Source: Sorex araneus (Eukaryota > Chordata > Mammalia > Eulipotyphla > Soricidae). From it: DNA of 64,000 nucleotides. Position 1 is the stretch's first letter. Each line of letters opens with the position of its first letter. The stretch covers positions 374,463,803 through 374,527,802 of the forward strand of contig NC_073303.1 of assembly GCF_027595985.1 (NCBI RefSeq). The letters are read 5' to 3'. The position numbers and the translations under genes are program-made. Positions 34,330 to 46,104 of the stretch are shown piece by piece. Under the pieces are notes generated by a model. It was not told where the DNA came from. It searched no databases and was given only the letters and a program-made list of their open reading frames with translations.

Positions 34330-34861
34330 AGTCTAGTTGTATTGCACACAAGCATCCTTAGGAATTTTCTTTGCTGAGTGAATGACTATGACATCCATTG
34401 GCTCTGGAGGACATTCTTGCTGATGGCCTGAAGGAAGAGCAGGAAATGCATGTAGAGTTATTTGGCATGCAGACATCAAGCTGAGAAATAATAACCGTCC
34501 CTGGACATCAGTCCCCCTAATTTCTCGCCGCTCTTTCCTGCTCTCTCTTTCCTTTAGCTCTCACTGGCACTATCAATGTTTTCTGATCTATCTTACTTCC
34601 TGGCTGTCTACCCTCTAGGACATACTTTCAATGACAAAGGCTTAATGTTTGTTCTCTACTGTGCTCTTTTACCTAACATAGAAACATGGCTGTAGCATGT
34701 TTAGAGCTTGCTAAATATTTGTTGAATAAATTGAATGTGTGAATTCATAAGCTATAACCATAAGTTACCTGACATAAAAATGTGTGTTAGTAGAAAGCTA
34801 TTATTTCTGCAAGGAATCATCTCTTCAGCTGAACCACATTACATTAAGAATATTCTCTTCT

Positions 34862-35032
34862 GGGGACTGGAGCGATAGCACAGCAGGTAGAACGTTTGTC
34901 TTGCACGCGGCCGACCCAGGTTCGATTCCCAGCATCCCATATGGTCCCTTGAACACAGCCAGGAGTGATTCCTGAGTGCAGAGTCAGGAGTAACCCCTGT
35001 GTATAGACGGGTGTGACTCAAAAATAATAAAA
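34862..35032 (+). mobile_element. A-tailed SINE with 16-bp target-site duplication
   Basis: ggggactggagcgatagcac head to an (AAAAT)-type tail. Flanked by aagaatattctcttct at 34846-34861 and 35033-35048, perfect. Confidence 0.97.
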
Positions 35033-35048
35033 AAGAATATTCTCTTCT

Positions 35049-35497
35049 TTCTTTGGCACGGTAGCACTTGTATGAAACTAAATATATGGCCTTCAATCAC
35101 TTACTACATTGAAACAACTACAAAGAACCATAGTTTAAGCTCATGATTGACCAAAAGAATTTACTTTTTCACACTGTGACTTTATAATCTCAGAGATGTC
35201 TTCATCTGACCATGTCATTATAAGTCATTTCTCCATCTCAGAATATATAATATTATTAGAATATCCATCTTAAAATTAATTTCTAATTAAATAGAAATAA
35301 TGTTTAAAAATTATCCTTCTATGATTGTCCCTAAACCCTATTAAGCCATTATTTCATAATGCAGAGACTTGTTCAAATCACAGGCATGTAATTTAGTAAA
35401 ATTTATAAATGTACTGGCAATTGTAGACTACTTGTTGCATGTACCGACCTGAAAAGTTCACCTTGTCTTGCTAAAACTCATTTGTAAAATGCATTGT
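35049..35497. other. Unassigned AT-rich sequence
   Basis: No gene or named repeat recognised. Confidence 0.35.
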
Positions 35498-35690
35498 AGA
35501 GGCCAGATTGATAGTACAGTGGGTGGAGAGCTTGCCTTGCATACAGCTGACCCAGGTTTAATTCCCAGCACCCATATGCTCCAGGAACCCTGCTAAGAGT
35601 AATCCCTAGATACAGTGACAGAAGTAAGACCTGAGAACCTCTGAGTTTAGCCCCCCTACCACAAAGAAATAAAAATAAAAACTAAATTAA
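35498..35690 (+). mobile_element. Old A-tailed SINE
   Basis: gaggccagattgatagtacag head, acccaggtttaattccc B box and an (AAAAT)n tail. Confidence 0.85.
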
Positions 35691-35887
35691 TTAACATATA
35701 CATAAAATGAGCCATTCAATGGAGTAAAGTTTTCCACTGATTCATTCTGGAGATGGCCAATCAGCAAGAGCTCAAAGCTCTTATGCCAGGGAGGGGGGCT
35801 GTGTCTGTTATTGAGATGGAGTAAACAGAACAGCACACATGGGCAATCATATTTAAAATATTATACTGCATACTTTTACTTGAAAAC

Positions 35888-36058
35888 TTTTTTTTCTTTT
35901 TGGGTCACACCTGGCATTGCACAGGGGTTACTCCTGGCTCTGCACTCAGGTATTACCCCTGGCAGTGCTCAGGGGACCATATGGGATTCTGGGAAGCAAA
36001 CCCAGGTCGGCCATGTGCGAGGCAAATGCCCTACCCATTGTCCTATTTCTCCAGTCCC
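35888..36058 (-). mobile_element. A-tailed SINE
   Basis: T-rich tail, ctttttgggtcacacctgg, ggggaccatatgggattctg, and a head ending cctatttctccagtccc. Confidence 0.93.
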
Positions 36059-36095
36059 TCAAAAACTATTTCTTATCTTGAGTAAAAAGTTATCT

Positions 36096-36262
36096 TTTCT
36101 TTTGATTTTTGGACCACAGCCAGCAGTACTCAGCGGTCCTTGGGCTCAAGTTTGAGAGTCACTCCTGGAGGTGCTCAGGGGCCCACACAGCACCAGGGAT
36201 CGACCTCTGCATGGCTGATCCTTCTCCAATCCAAGGATCAACCTGTGCTCCAGCCTGTCTAG
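36096..36262 (-). mobile_element. Old A-tailed SINE
   Basis: gatttttggaccacagcc, ggaggtgctcaggggcccac, accagggatcgacc, degraded head at the right. Adjacent to the SINE at 35888 in the same orientation. Confidence 0.65.
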
Positions 36263-36322
36263 CTCAACCTGCAGCAATAGCCTCAGAGCCAGCAGACCAC
36301 TGTAGCTTGTTCATGATTTGTA

Positions 36323-36569
36323 TCACTGTAGCGCTGTCATTCCATTGATCATCTATTTGCTTGAGCAGGCACCAGTAACGTCTCCATTGTGAGACTTGTT
36401 ACTGTTTTTGGCATATTGAATACACCACAGGTAGTTTGCCAGGCTCTGCTGTGTGGGAGGGATACTCTCAGTAGCTTGCCTGGCTCTCCAAGAGGGACAG
36501 AGGAATTGATCCCTGGTTGGCCGCGTGCAAGGCAAATTCCCTATCCACTGTGCTATCACTCCAGCCCTG
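36323..36569 (-). mobile_element. RTE-tailed SINE with 9-bp duplication
   Basis: Full-length minus copy from tcactgtagcgctgtcattc to gctatcactccagccctg. Flanked by tgatttgta at 36314-36322 and 36570-36578. Confidence 0.95.
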
Positions 36570-36578
36570 TGATTTGTA

Positions 36579-36949
36579 ATCATCATAATAATTATGGTCC
36601 ATGTTTCCCCTTTATTAACTTCATTTTTTAAAATAAAGCTCATAAAGTTTCTGGACAAGGAAAGAAATAATAATGAACAAGGAAAAGAGAAAGTTTAAAT
36701 TAAAAAATGCAAATTAAATAGATCCCAATATTAATAATAGTAAAAGTGATAAATGATATAAATTAACCTCCACACTCAAATATAAGTTTGAATATATTAT
36801 ATTAGAGTTATACAATCTTCTAGTTGTATATATTTAGATAAAGTAGGAACATAATATATGGAAATATCATCAACCAAAGAAGAACCTCATTTTTTAGTTT
36901 TAGTTAATAAAGCTAGAAAATAAGAAAACATGTCTTTATTCACCAGCCT
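36579..36949. other. Unassigned AT-rich sequence
   Basis: No gene or named repeat recognised. Confidence 0.35.
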
Positions 36950-37345
36950 ACACAATATGCATTATTAAATAGCTAAATAAAAATTAGCGATACAATGTCA
37001 CAGAAATAAGACAAGCTTATTCTAAAATCTACATAGAAAAGCACAGACTTTAGAATAATTAAAATATTAAAAAATGGAGAATGAAGTGGGCAAAAAGTTT
37101 TGGTACCTAATACAATGATTGACTTTATAATCATAATGACAGTGTAGAGGGAAAAAAATGCAAAAATCAATGAAACAAACAGAATAGAAACTTGAGTAAT
37201 AGATTCACAAAAATGTGCTCAAATGATTTTTGACAGTGACGAAAAAGCAATTTAACAGAGAAAGAATTGTCTATTCAACAAATGATACCAGTGAATAGGA
37301 TAATCATAAGCAAAATGACTTAAGTTCAACCTGAAGCTGACATAC
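36950..37345 (+). pseudogene. Old L1 ORF2 3' fragment, part 1
   Basis: Sense order of mammalian L1 ORF2: ctacatagaaaagcacagac, ttttggtacc, atcaatgaaacaaacagaatag, caaatgatttttgacagtg and gtctattcaacaaatgatacc. Many stops and shifts. It continues after the antisense L1 insertion at 37940. Confidence 0.65.
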
Positions 37346-37479
37346 TCTTAGCAGTCTCAAATCTGTGACATTGAGGCTGACTTTTCCATATTGAAGTCAC
37401 ATTGTATGCTCACATTGTATTTCAAATGTGCATCATTGAAAATCAGCATATAAATGTTCCCCACTGAAACTCCAATTCC

Positions 37480-37915
37480 ATCCTTTACTATACAATTGTT
37501 CTCTTTGTTCCAGTTTATTCCATTTCTACCTTCCCTTCTAGTCACCTCTAATTGATCTCATAATCTAATACAATTTGCTAATTTATTTAGCATATGTTTG
37601 TTTTTTCTCTGCCACAAAGAGGGAAATCATGAAATATTTTTCTTCCTCCATCTGACGTATTTCACTAAGCACCATACCCTTTAGGTTCATCTGGGTTTTA
37701 AATAGTGGATTTTACCTCCTTTTAATAGCTGACAGGATTCTGATGTCTTTTATACAATATCTGCTTTCATAACTCAACAGCATATGGGACCCTAGGTTGT
37801 TTCAGAGCTAGTCCATTATAAATATTGCTGCAATGCACATGAGGTACATGTATATCTTCGAATTCAAGTTTTTCTATTTTTCAGGTAAACAGATAAATGA
37901 TCCTAATTTGGAACT
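37480..37915 (-). mobile_element. Old L1 3' end, antisense, nested
   Basis: acgtatttcactaagcaccatacc, cctttaggttcatctggg, cctccttttaatagctgac, ggttgtttcagagc and attataaatattgctgcaatg follow the antisense L1 3' end order. It separates two parts of a sense L1 ORF2. Confidence 0.7.
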
Positions 37916-37939
37916 AAAAAATCATAGCAAATATGATCT

Positions 37940-38340
37940 ATTATGCTCCCAAAGCATAATAAAAGGCAAAACCTGAAAAGTTGTGCCTAAGCAAAATTTA
38001 AAACACTTGCTCTATGAATAGTCTATCTAAGAGAGTAGCAAGACAAGTTACAGAGTGAAGGAACATTTGCAAATCATGTTTCGGATGAAAGACTTGTTTC
38101 TAAATGTGTGAAAACTCCCACAACTCACGGCAAACATAACAACAAATTCAACTAGAAAATGGCCGAAGAATATGAAAAGACAATTCTGTCATGAACCCAA
38201 CCCCGTCTATAGAACGTGGATGGATTTTAGACGGATGGCGGAAATACGATGAAAATCACAAGAGTATATCTAGAAACCTTTCCAATTAGGAGCAGCATCA
38301 AATGCTAGTGAGGATGCAGAGAAACTGCCCCACGTGGTCT
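37940..38340 (+). pseudogene. Old L1 ORF2 3' fragment, part 2
   Basis: aggaacatttgcaaatcatg, tttctaaatgtgtg, aaaatggccgaagaatatg and gtgaggatgcagagaaactg continue the ORF2 order begun at 36950. Confidence 0.65.
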
Positions 38341-38537
38341 TGGAGCATCCCCCAAGCACAGAGTTGGGAGTCGTCCTTGGAATAAAAGTGTCTGACCCCA
38401 AACCCCCATTCCCGCCCACAAAATAGTGACTGTCCCAGTGTAGTTCTGCGAAGCTGAGACAGATCCAGCTAAAGTCACTGCTTCTCCGATTCCCAATGTG
38501 TCTCTTTGTCTTCTTTAGTATGGCTGCAGAAAACAGA

Positions 38538-38730
38538 CAATTTTTTTTTTAATTTATTTGTGATACTGTGCTTTGCAAGATGTGAATGATAGAGGTTTCA
38601 CATATACAGTGTCCCAACACCACACCCTCTTCCGGAGTGCCCAAATTCTTAACCACCAATCCCTGAAGACTTTGTCATCCTTCTTCTTGGTGACCCTGAC
38701 ATCTTCTGCAATGACCCAATATTTGTCTTT
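38538..38730 (-). mobile_element. L1-like 3' end, antisense
   Basis: T-run, gtgctttgcaagatgtg, ggtttcacatatacagtg, cccaacaccacaccc. Same family order as at 16816. Confidence 0.55.
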
Positions 38731-39479
38731 TAATCCCTGAGAAGAATTAGGTAGGCTAGAGTAGCATGAGATGAAAGAGTTAACTTTCTTTTAAAAAATT
38801 ATACTGAGAAATAATGTGTTATATTTTTATGCTAATAAAGCCTTAAAATTTAATCCAACAGTTTTGAAGTATATAAACACTCTCTTATCTAAAATCACTC
38901 AACTGTGACTTGACTCTCCAGAATTTATTTACCCTCCAATGGCACGTTTTTACTTTTAAACATTTGCCAAGTCCCACCCTCCATTCCAATAACTTTATTT
39001 CTTCATATTTTGTTCTCCTTTTTTTTTTCTAATTCCACATAGAAGGATATCAGGTGTTGTTTTTTTGTGCTGTCATTTCTGGTTTCTTGTGGGGGGAGGG
39101 GCGATTCTCCGTGGAATATTCTGAGCTGGGGAGGACTGGTTAAAGTGGGAGATGCTCTGGGTTCGGTCATCCAGAATGAATTCCTAACCTCAAGAGCAGT
39201 TCCCGGAGGCCTTGGAATTCCTGAAGTGTCTTTTAAGAGGACCCCTCCAGAGCCACCGTTTCATTGCCGCAATGCTGCTCCGTTAGAGATAATAAATGTT
39301 ACCAGGGAGCCGAGGGCCTTGCTTTGTCCCTGGAAACCTGCTCTTTGCGAGCTTTGCTGTGTTTTATTGGCAAGTCACAGAGCTCACGCCTGTTTCTCCA
39401 GATGTAATCTTTCTCTAAATAACCACCCAATAATGTGTGGTGAGGGATGAGTGACAGCATGTAATGAGAACATTTGTTT
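38731..39479. other. Unassigned sequence
   Basis: A 127-codon plus-strand frame at 39067-39450 has no recognisable domain. No named repeat. Confidence 0.3.
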
Positions 39480-39539
39480 GCTCAACCACTGGCTTCTTTC
39501 CCCTAAGGAAGAAGTATAAAACTAAATAATTCAGGCAAC

Positions 39540-39890
39540 ATTATTGACTCCCACACTATTGATTATAATCACCGTCGTCAATTGGCTACCCCTCCGGCCG
39601 TCCCGAGAGGTTATTGACTTCTGATTGTGGTATTCCTTGCTGCCAGCATTCCATTTTTAAAAATAAGTACAAACAATGGGAGGACATTTTTAGCACACCG
39701 GAGAGATCCTTCCCTTTCGGAAAGAGTATAAGCCGCATCCCTGGCTTTAATTAATCAGACGCTGAGCGCTGATCCTAAGATTTCAGGAAGGATCAAAATG
39801 AGTGGCAAATGATAAGGCTGAAGTAATTGCATAGAACGCGTGAAGAAAGTTAGAATGGATTTCTTTATGATTTAAGATTAACTTCAGCCA
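39540..39890. promoter_or_regulatory. Candidate conserved non-coding element
   Basis: A SINE-free, non-repetitive block of intermediate GC content with homeodomain-like tttaattaatcag, palindromic gctgagcgctga, attgactc/attataatca motifs and CpGs retained in an AT-rich setting. It has the texture of a developmental enhancer. I cannot measure conservation. Confidence 0.3.
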
Positions 39891-40007
39891 TCAAATACCG
39901 ACTTGGCAGCAATATCGTCTAAGGCTGGTATCCTGAATGTGGAGAGAAAAAACATAGCATTCGGAAAGCTACAAAAATCAGAGTTTCTCAACCACTTGAA
40001 GATTGGT

Positions 40008-40173
40008 GTTGGTTTCTTTGGGCCCCACCCGGCTGTGCTCAGGCCTTACTCCGGCCTCTGCACTGAGGGGCCACTCCTGGCGGTGCTCAGGGGACTAGGT
40101 GATGCTGGGAATCGAGCCCGGGCTAGCCGTGTGCAGAGCTGGCACCCTACTTGCTGGGCTACTGTTCCAGTTC
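40008..40173 (-). mobile_element. Old A-tailed SINE
   Basis: ttgggccccacccggctg, ggcggtgctcaggggac, gggaatcgagcccggg, and a head ending gctactgttccagttc. Confidence 0.78.
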
Positions 40174-40215
40174 AGAAATTTGAAGATTTTTATGAAACAT
40201 TTCAGAAGTTCCTTT

Positions 40216-40385
40216 GAAAGGTTGGAGGAATAAACCAGGAATGAAGGTGCTTATTTTGCATGCAGCCAATCAGGCCCAATCCCTGCACCACATACACCCC
40301 CCAAGCACCTCCAGGGTTACTCTTGAGCACAGAGCCAGGAGCACACACTAACTTCCATCAAGCGTGGCCCAAACCTGCCCCTTCC
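40216..40385 (+). mobile_element. Old SINE copy
   Basis: ggaggaataaaccagg head, aggcccaatccctg, gggttactcttgagcacagagccagg body, weak tail. Confidence 0.6.
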
Positions 40386-40471
40386 AGCCTTTCCTAGGAG
40401 GTAAGAACTTACCTTGAAGAGTCTTCTGTTCCTCCGCAACAGGCAGAGAAATTCCATTTCATCCTATTTCT

Positions 40472-40714
40472 ATCACTGTAGCAGTGTCGTCCCGTTGCTC
40501 ATCGATTTGCTCGAGCGGGCACCAGTAACGTCTCCATTGTGAGACTTGTTGTTACTGTTTTTGGCATATCAGATATGCCATGGGAAGCTTGCCAGGCTCT
40601 GCTGTGCAGGCGGCATACTCTCCGTAGCTTGCTGGGCTCTCCGAGAGGGATGGAGGAATGGAACCCGGGTCAGCCGCATGCAAGGCAAATGCCCTGCCCG
40701 CTGTGTTATCGCTG
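40472..40714 (-). mobile_element. Full-length RTE-tailed SINE with 12-bp duplication
   Basis: Minus copy of 243 bp, identical in length to the copy at 34087. Flanked by catcctatttct at 40460-40471 and 40715-40726, perfect. Confidence 0.97.
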
Positions 40715-40888
40715 CATCCTATTTCTCTAGCCAGGTTAATTACAAGCTGTGCGGCAGGCCGGTGAACCTACAGCAAGAAGGTCTAAGCTTGCAAAAGATG
40801 ATCTGAAATCATATGGCCAAAACATACCCACTGGGCTTTATGGAGAGGATTAGAGAAAGTCTCCATAGGTTTATTTTAAGAAAAATTG

Positions 40889-41050
40889 TCTGGGGCCAGA
40901 GATAGTAGAGCAGACAGGGCACTGGCCTTGCATGAGGATCACAGAACTCCCAAAGGGTCCTCCCGAGCCCCCCAGGAGTCCCTGTGTTCAGAGGCCGGAG
41001 TAAGCCCTGAGTGCCCCCTAGGCATGGCACAAAAATTTTAAAAAAAATAC
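40889..41050 (+). mobile_element. Old A-tailed SINE
   Basis: ctggggccagagatagtag head, ccaggagtccctgtgttcag body, A-rich tail. Confidence 0.72.
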
Positions 41051-41099
41051 ACACACACCCTGTCTTAGTTGTGTCCAGGAGATAACAGCTTTGTAACGG

Positions 41100-41272
41100 T
41101 TCGCTTTTGTTTGTCTGCTTGGGGCCACGCTGGGCAGTGCTCGGAGCTTACACCTGCTCTGTGCTCAGGGGCTGGTCTTGGCGGTGCTTTGTGGAGCAGG
41201 AATTTAACCTGAGACGGCCATGGTCAAACAAAGCAAGCTCTCTGTCCACGTTACTACCTCACTGGCCCGAAA
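41100..41272 (-). mobile_element. Old A-tailed SINE
   Basis: cttggggccacgctgggcag, gcggtgctttgtgg, and a degraded head ending ctacctcactggccc. Confidence 0.72.
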
Positions 41273-41286
41273 AACAGAAGTGACGT

Positions 41287-41470
41287 TATTTTATTTTATT
41301 TTATTTTGCTTTTTGGGTCACACCCAGCGATGCACAGGGGTTACTCCTGGCTCTGCACTCAGGAATTACTCCTGGCAGTGCTTAGGGGACCCTATGGGAT
41401 GCTGGGAATCGAACCTGGGTCGGCCGCATGCAAGGCAAACGCCCTCCCCGCTGTGCTATCGCTCCAGCCC
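41287..41470 (-). mobile_element. Young A-tailed SINE
   Basis: (TTTTA)n tail, gggtcacacccagcgatgc, ggaatcgaacctgggtcgg, and an intact head ending gctatcgctccagcccc. An imperfect duplication (gtgacgtta/gtgaggtta) flanks it. Confidence 0.94.
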
Positions 41471-42206
41471 CGTGAGGTTAATTTTTAAAATGCATTTTCC
41501 ATCTAACTGCAAATGCAAAGGGAACTGCACCACGAGGGACGTGTTTTTCATCTCCTGCAGTACTTGTCCCGGAAGCAATAATTCCCTCACCCAGCCTCTC
41601 CACAGCTGAAGCCAGGCCTGGCTTCCTGCTGCACGTCCAAGCAAGAGCCAGAGTATCAGGGCTTCTAGCGGTGCGGGCCACACGTGCTGCTGCTCCGAGC
41701 CCAGATGAAGCCCAGGGCTGGTCCTGGCTGGGCACTCAGCTGGCAGTGCTCAATCTCCTACCCCAAGGTGCTTCATTTTCTAGGTCTGAGCTGCACCACT
41801 CGGTGGCCTCTACTCCCTCGCCCCCACGCACCCTTATAATTCCAGACATGGAGCTGGGTTTTGGTTTATAATGTGAGATTCTCACAACTGTTCCCACTAT
41901 TCATGTTAAGTATTTTCTAATCCTCAAATTTTTTAAGTGCGACCCTGGTGATCTTAACAAAAGATGGCTGGACACAGCTGCCCTAAGCTAGCCCAAGGCG
42001 TTATTTCATCTTGCTGAAACTCAGGCGGGAGCAGAGATGAAGGGTGCGGTGACAGTGGTGGTTTTCGGGCTTCCACAGCTGAAGAATTGCCTTATGGACT
42101 GAACTGCCTCCCAATACACTCCTCAGATATGTCACCCCTGCCCCATCAAATGGGAGATCCTACAGTCTTATTTTAATTCTAGTTACTATAGTGTTTGGTG
42201 TATTTA
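41471..42206. other. Unassigned sequence
   Basis: GC content is intermediate. Chance frames of 66-85 codons on both strands. No named repeat. Confidence 0.3.
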
Positions 42207-42436
42207 GTAGCACTGTCGTCCTGTTGTTCATCAATTTGTCCGAGCGGGCACCAGTAACACCTCCATTTTGAGATTTGTTGTTACTGTTTTTGGCATATCG
42301 AATACGCCACAGGTAGCTTGCCAGGCTCTGCCGTGCGAGTGAGATACTCTTGGTAGCTTGCCAGGCTCTCCGAGAGGGAGCGAGGAACTGAACCCAGGTT
42401 GGGCACGTGAAGGCAAACGTCCACCCCGCTGTGCTT
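42207..42436 (-). mobile_element. RTE-tailed SINE, head-damaged
   Basis: tagcactgtcgtcctg, gtccgagcgggcaccag, catatcgaatacgccac, ctccgagagggag. The head is shortened at its right end (ctgtgcttt). Confidence 0.93.
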
Positions 42437-42577
42437 TAGTGTTTCTTGTATAACAATGATACATACAGCTGGGGTGACTTGAGCTCTATGAAAAAAAACC
42501 CTCACCTTATATGAGACACTTCAGATGAAAGAATTGAGGTGACTCATTACCTTTCTGTGCATTATCACATACTCCAC

Positions 42578-42578
<1 letters not shown>

Positions 42579-42611
<33 letters not shown>

Positions 42612-42612
42612 C
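42579..42612 (+). repeat. (CA)n microsatellite
   Basis: cacacgca start, then an uninterrupted ca run. Confidence 0.95.
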
Positions 42613-43062
42613 ATTGTGCATACAATTAGCTCCTTCCATCAGTTATATTCATTGTTTTTAAACTTTAAAATAATATCAATTTTCAATTATAAAATAAATA
42701 GCAGCAAATAGGAATAGGATGTTTCTACTTGAATGCATATCTTCCAAAGTGTCCACATTGGAAACCCAACTGGTTTATGACACCATGACAATATAGCATT
42801 TTCACAAAATTTGGATGAGCAACAAACAAAATGTGAGCATCAGGTGTGCCTGGGTAGCATGACTGAAGACCAGCTTTGAGTGTGCGGCAAAAAGCGGTCT
42901 GGAATGACCAGCCTGAAAGGAAAACTGTCTTTCCTCTCAGGGAATTAAAACTCAGTTTCACCCCCAGTCCATTCCAAAAGAAACTTTTCCAATGAAAATT
43001 TAAAAATCCTACTAAAATCCTAAGTCATGGTGTGTAGACCAAAGAGCCATTGCACAGACACG

Positions 43063-43141
43063 TCACTCTCTTCTCTCCCTCTCTCCCTCTCTCTCCTCAC
43101 ACCCTCTCTCTCTCTACACACACACACACACACACACACCC
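43063..43141 (+). repeat. (CT)n-(CA)n compound microsatellite
   Basis: ctctccct units followed by a pure acac run. Confidence 0.95.
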
Positions 43142-44651
43142 CTCTGTCTCTAAAAAGAAAGTTACTGAAGACCATGCAGCCTCCTCTATGGGTTCGCACT
43201 GAGAAACAGTTCTAGAGCAGTGGACTAAATGTCTTGCCTAAAGGAACATTCTTCATAGTCTCCATAATCTCCCTGTGTTTGAGGGAGTTTTCTCCTCTCC
43301 TTTTATTAGAAGAGGAGGAGGAGGGGGAGGGGCAAATCAAAACATCTTCTAATTCCCCTTCCCAAATGACAACATGGACTGAAGGGAACATTCAGAGGTG
43401 CTGTTGGCACTGGTCTATGGCCGGATGTGAGAGCTAGATATAAACTAGGTAGAAATCCACTTATTTGATGCACTCTGCTGTTTGCTACGTCCAGGCACAT
43501 GTTTCTTTCTTGCAGAATAAAATCCATTTGAACTGCTTAACACATGAGTCACTCACCTGGAAAGCTCTGCCCATGGCTTAGCATTCCTCCAGCACTTTGG
43601 ATTTGCTACTGCTTCCTAATGATTGTTATTCCCTTGGCTCCCAGACTGTTGATGAGGAAGCACACTTTGAGTGGACTCTACTGCCTGTTTCTTGCTTTGA
43701 TGCATTGCTCAGGAAGGGAGACCAGGGTCTAGTGGGATGTCCCTGTACAATATCATTTTGAGAGTTTTAGATCAAGTATTAATATTTCAGCCAAGTGGAA
43801 AATTTTGAAACAAATAGTCTAACATGAATTAAATCACCATTACTTCCCTATAATTTAGATTAATTATTATTCATGTGAAACTGCTGAGCCCTCTCTTGGG
43901 TATTCGGATTTCTAGAACCAACTCCAAGCTGGGTCAGACATGACAGTAAATCACTGACCCACTGATGGTTTTTCAGATTAGTTGACTTTTTCCCCCCTTC
44001 TTTTCTATCACATCATGGGCTTTGAAACCCTTGGGACAGTCATATTTCACCTTCTATTAGAGAAAGAAATAATATTCTGAGTATACAGTGGGTGCATTTA
44101 GGTTTTTTTTTTTCCTGGGATTTCAATAAGTGCCCAGCTTCAGAAATATATCAGCTCTAAATCAGGATGCCTATAGCATTTTTCAGCATCATTTGCTTCT
44201 AGGTACCCAGGTTATCTGTCAATATATCTCAAGAATTCAGAAGTAGTAAATGACAAATATTATAAGATAGAACTGCAAGTCAAAAACAGTATTGATTGCT
44301 GTTCGTACAATGAAGTATTCACCATCTTTCTCAATCATGAACCTTTAGACAGTGAACACTAATTTACTTATTAGCAGCACAGTTAGCAACACAATTATCA
44401 AAGTAACATGTTGATTCACCATCACTTGCCTCTTGGTTCTGACCTATAGCAGCATATTTCTTTCTGCATCATCAATGTACATTTCATTTCCTACAATGAG
44501 TGTCCAATGTCATCTCGAGATTCTAATGCAAGGGTTGTAATAAACAGATTTCTGCAGAAAATCAGGGTGGGGATGACTCAAGAAGCTTTGGTTTTGAGTC
44601 TTGACTTACTCCTGTAACACCTAATTTAGTTCACTGAAAAAGCAGATCAGT
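43142..44651. other. Unassigned AT-rich sequence
   Basis: A short purine-rich run (gaggaggaggaggggg) near 43311-43330. No gene or named repeat. Confidence 0.35.
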
Positions 44652-44664
44652 TTATCTATTTCTT

Positions 44665-44860
44665 TTTTTAAATTATTTATTTATTTATTATTTTTTTGCT
44701 TTTCAGGTCACACCCAGTAATGCTCAGGGGTTACTCCTGGCTCTGCATTCAGGATTACCCCTGGTGGTGCTCAGGGGACCATATGGGATGCTGGGAATCG
44801 AACCCAGGTCGACCAAGTGCAAGGCAAACGCCCTACCCGCCGTGCTATCGCTCCAGCCCC
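44665..44860 (-). mobile_element. A-tailed SINE with 13-bp target-site duplication
   Basis: T-rich tail with (TTTA)n, ggtcacacccagtaatgc, gggaatcgaacccaggtcg, and a head ending gctatcgctccagcccc. Flanked by ttatctatttctt at 44652-44664 and 44861-44873. Confidence 0.96.
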
Positions 44861-44873
44861 TTATCTATTTCTT

Positions 44874-45942
44874 AAGTACACAATTATATTTTTATATACA
44901 ATTATCATTTATAGAAGAGTAATCATCAACAGCTTTGTGTAAATTGGTTGAAATTTCCACAAGTTCTACTCTTGGAGGTCATAAATTCATACCATCTACC
45001 AGTTAAATATTACACTTCCAGACAAACTACTAATGTTGGGGGTGCAGAATCCCCACGGGACCTCAGGAGGACCAGGGGCTCCTCCAGGCAAGTCTCTACC
45101 AAACAGGCCTGCAATTAAATGCAAGGGTCCGAGGATAGCGTGCTGCTCAGGACCGAGCATGCCAGGGGTCAACCAGTCATCTGTGCAGTGCCCAGGTGCA
45201 CCCATGGTCACATGAGGAGCGTTTGTGGGACTCCAGGTCTGCACCCACTGTTCATGGATCATACAAGGCCAGGGGTTAAACCTGCATCAGTCACATTCAA
45301 GGTGAAGGCACATGCCTTAACCCACATATTATCCTTCCAGCTCCTGGATTGCTAATTTTGTGAGACTGGATAATACATAGTCATGCACCTGATACAAAAA
45401 CATGAGCTTAAGGATCAATTGGCCATTTCTCTTAGTCAGCTAGATACGTAAGTAGGTTAACAAATGAATTTAATTTGATGTATCATATTTGACTTTTCAT
45501 TTCCTTCAAAAGATACCAAGATATTCTTGGTATTTTTTAAAGAGAAGGTGTTTTTGGAAACAAAACATTAGAGGAATAAAAACTTAACAAGACAGGCGTG
45601 CTCCTTGTGATGGGAATGAAACATTGCTTTAGGATCAAGAGCCATAAAAGTCAATGCAGAGAAGATTACTTGCACTGAGAGAAACTGAAAGAGAGGAAGA
45701 ATAGCCAACGATGGCAAGAGAGTGATTTGAGCAGCATCTTCTCAGGACCTGTCCTAGCTCCGACTAAAATGAGAGGCACTGGAGAGCTGAGGGGACGTGG
45801 AGTGTGGTGGCCTCACGTCCGTGCTCTGAACTTACACAGGAATCAAACTCTGATTGCAAGTTTCCTTCTCCATAACAATGGCTATAAAAACATCTGATTT
45901 ATAGAGGAAGAAATATTTATAGAGGAAGAAATAGGTTTGAAT
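44874..45942. other. Unassigned sequence with possible old SINE remains
   Basis: A stretch at about 45025-45345 repeatedly uses SINE-like phrases (ggggttaaacctgcatcag, ccttccagctcc) and may be an ancient, rearranged SINE. A short tandem duplication (tttatagaggaagaaata twice) lies near 45898-45932. Confidence 0.35.
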
Positions 45943-46104
45943 CCCATTTTTTTTGGATTTTGGGGTCACACGCAATGCTCGGGGATTACTCCTAGTTCTG
46001 TGCTCAGGGATCACTCCTGACAGGGGCTTGGAGGTGCTGGGAATGGAAGCTGGGTTCACCATGTGCGAACCAAGCACCCTACTGACCATATTATATCCTG
46101 GCTC
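45943..46104 (-). mobile_element. Old A-tailed SINE
   Basis: T-run, ggattttggggtcacacgc, ggggattactcctag, gggaatggaagctgggttc, degraded head at the right. Confidence 0.78.
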
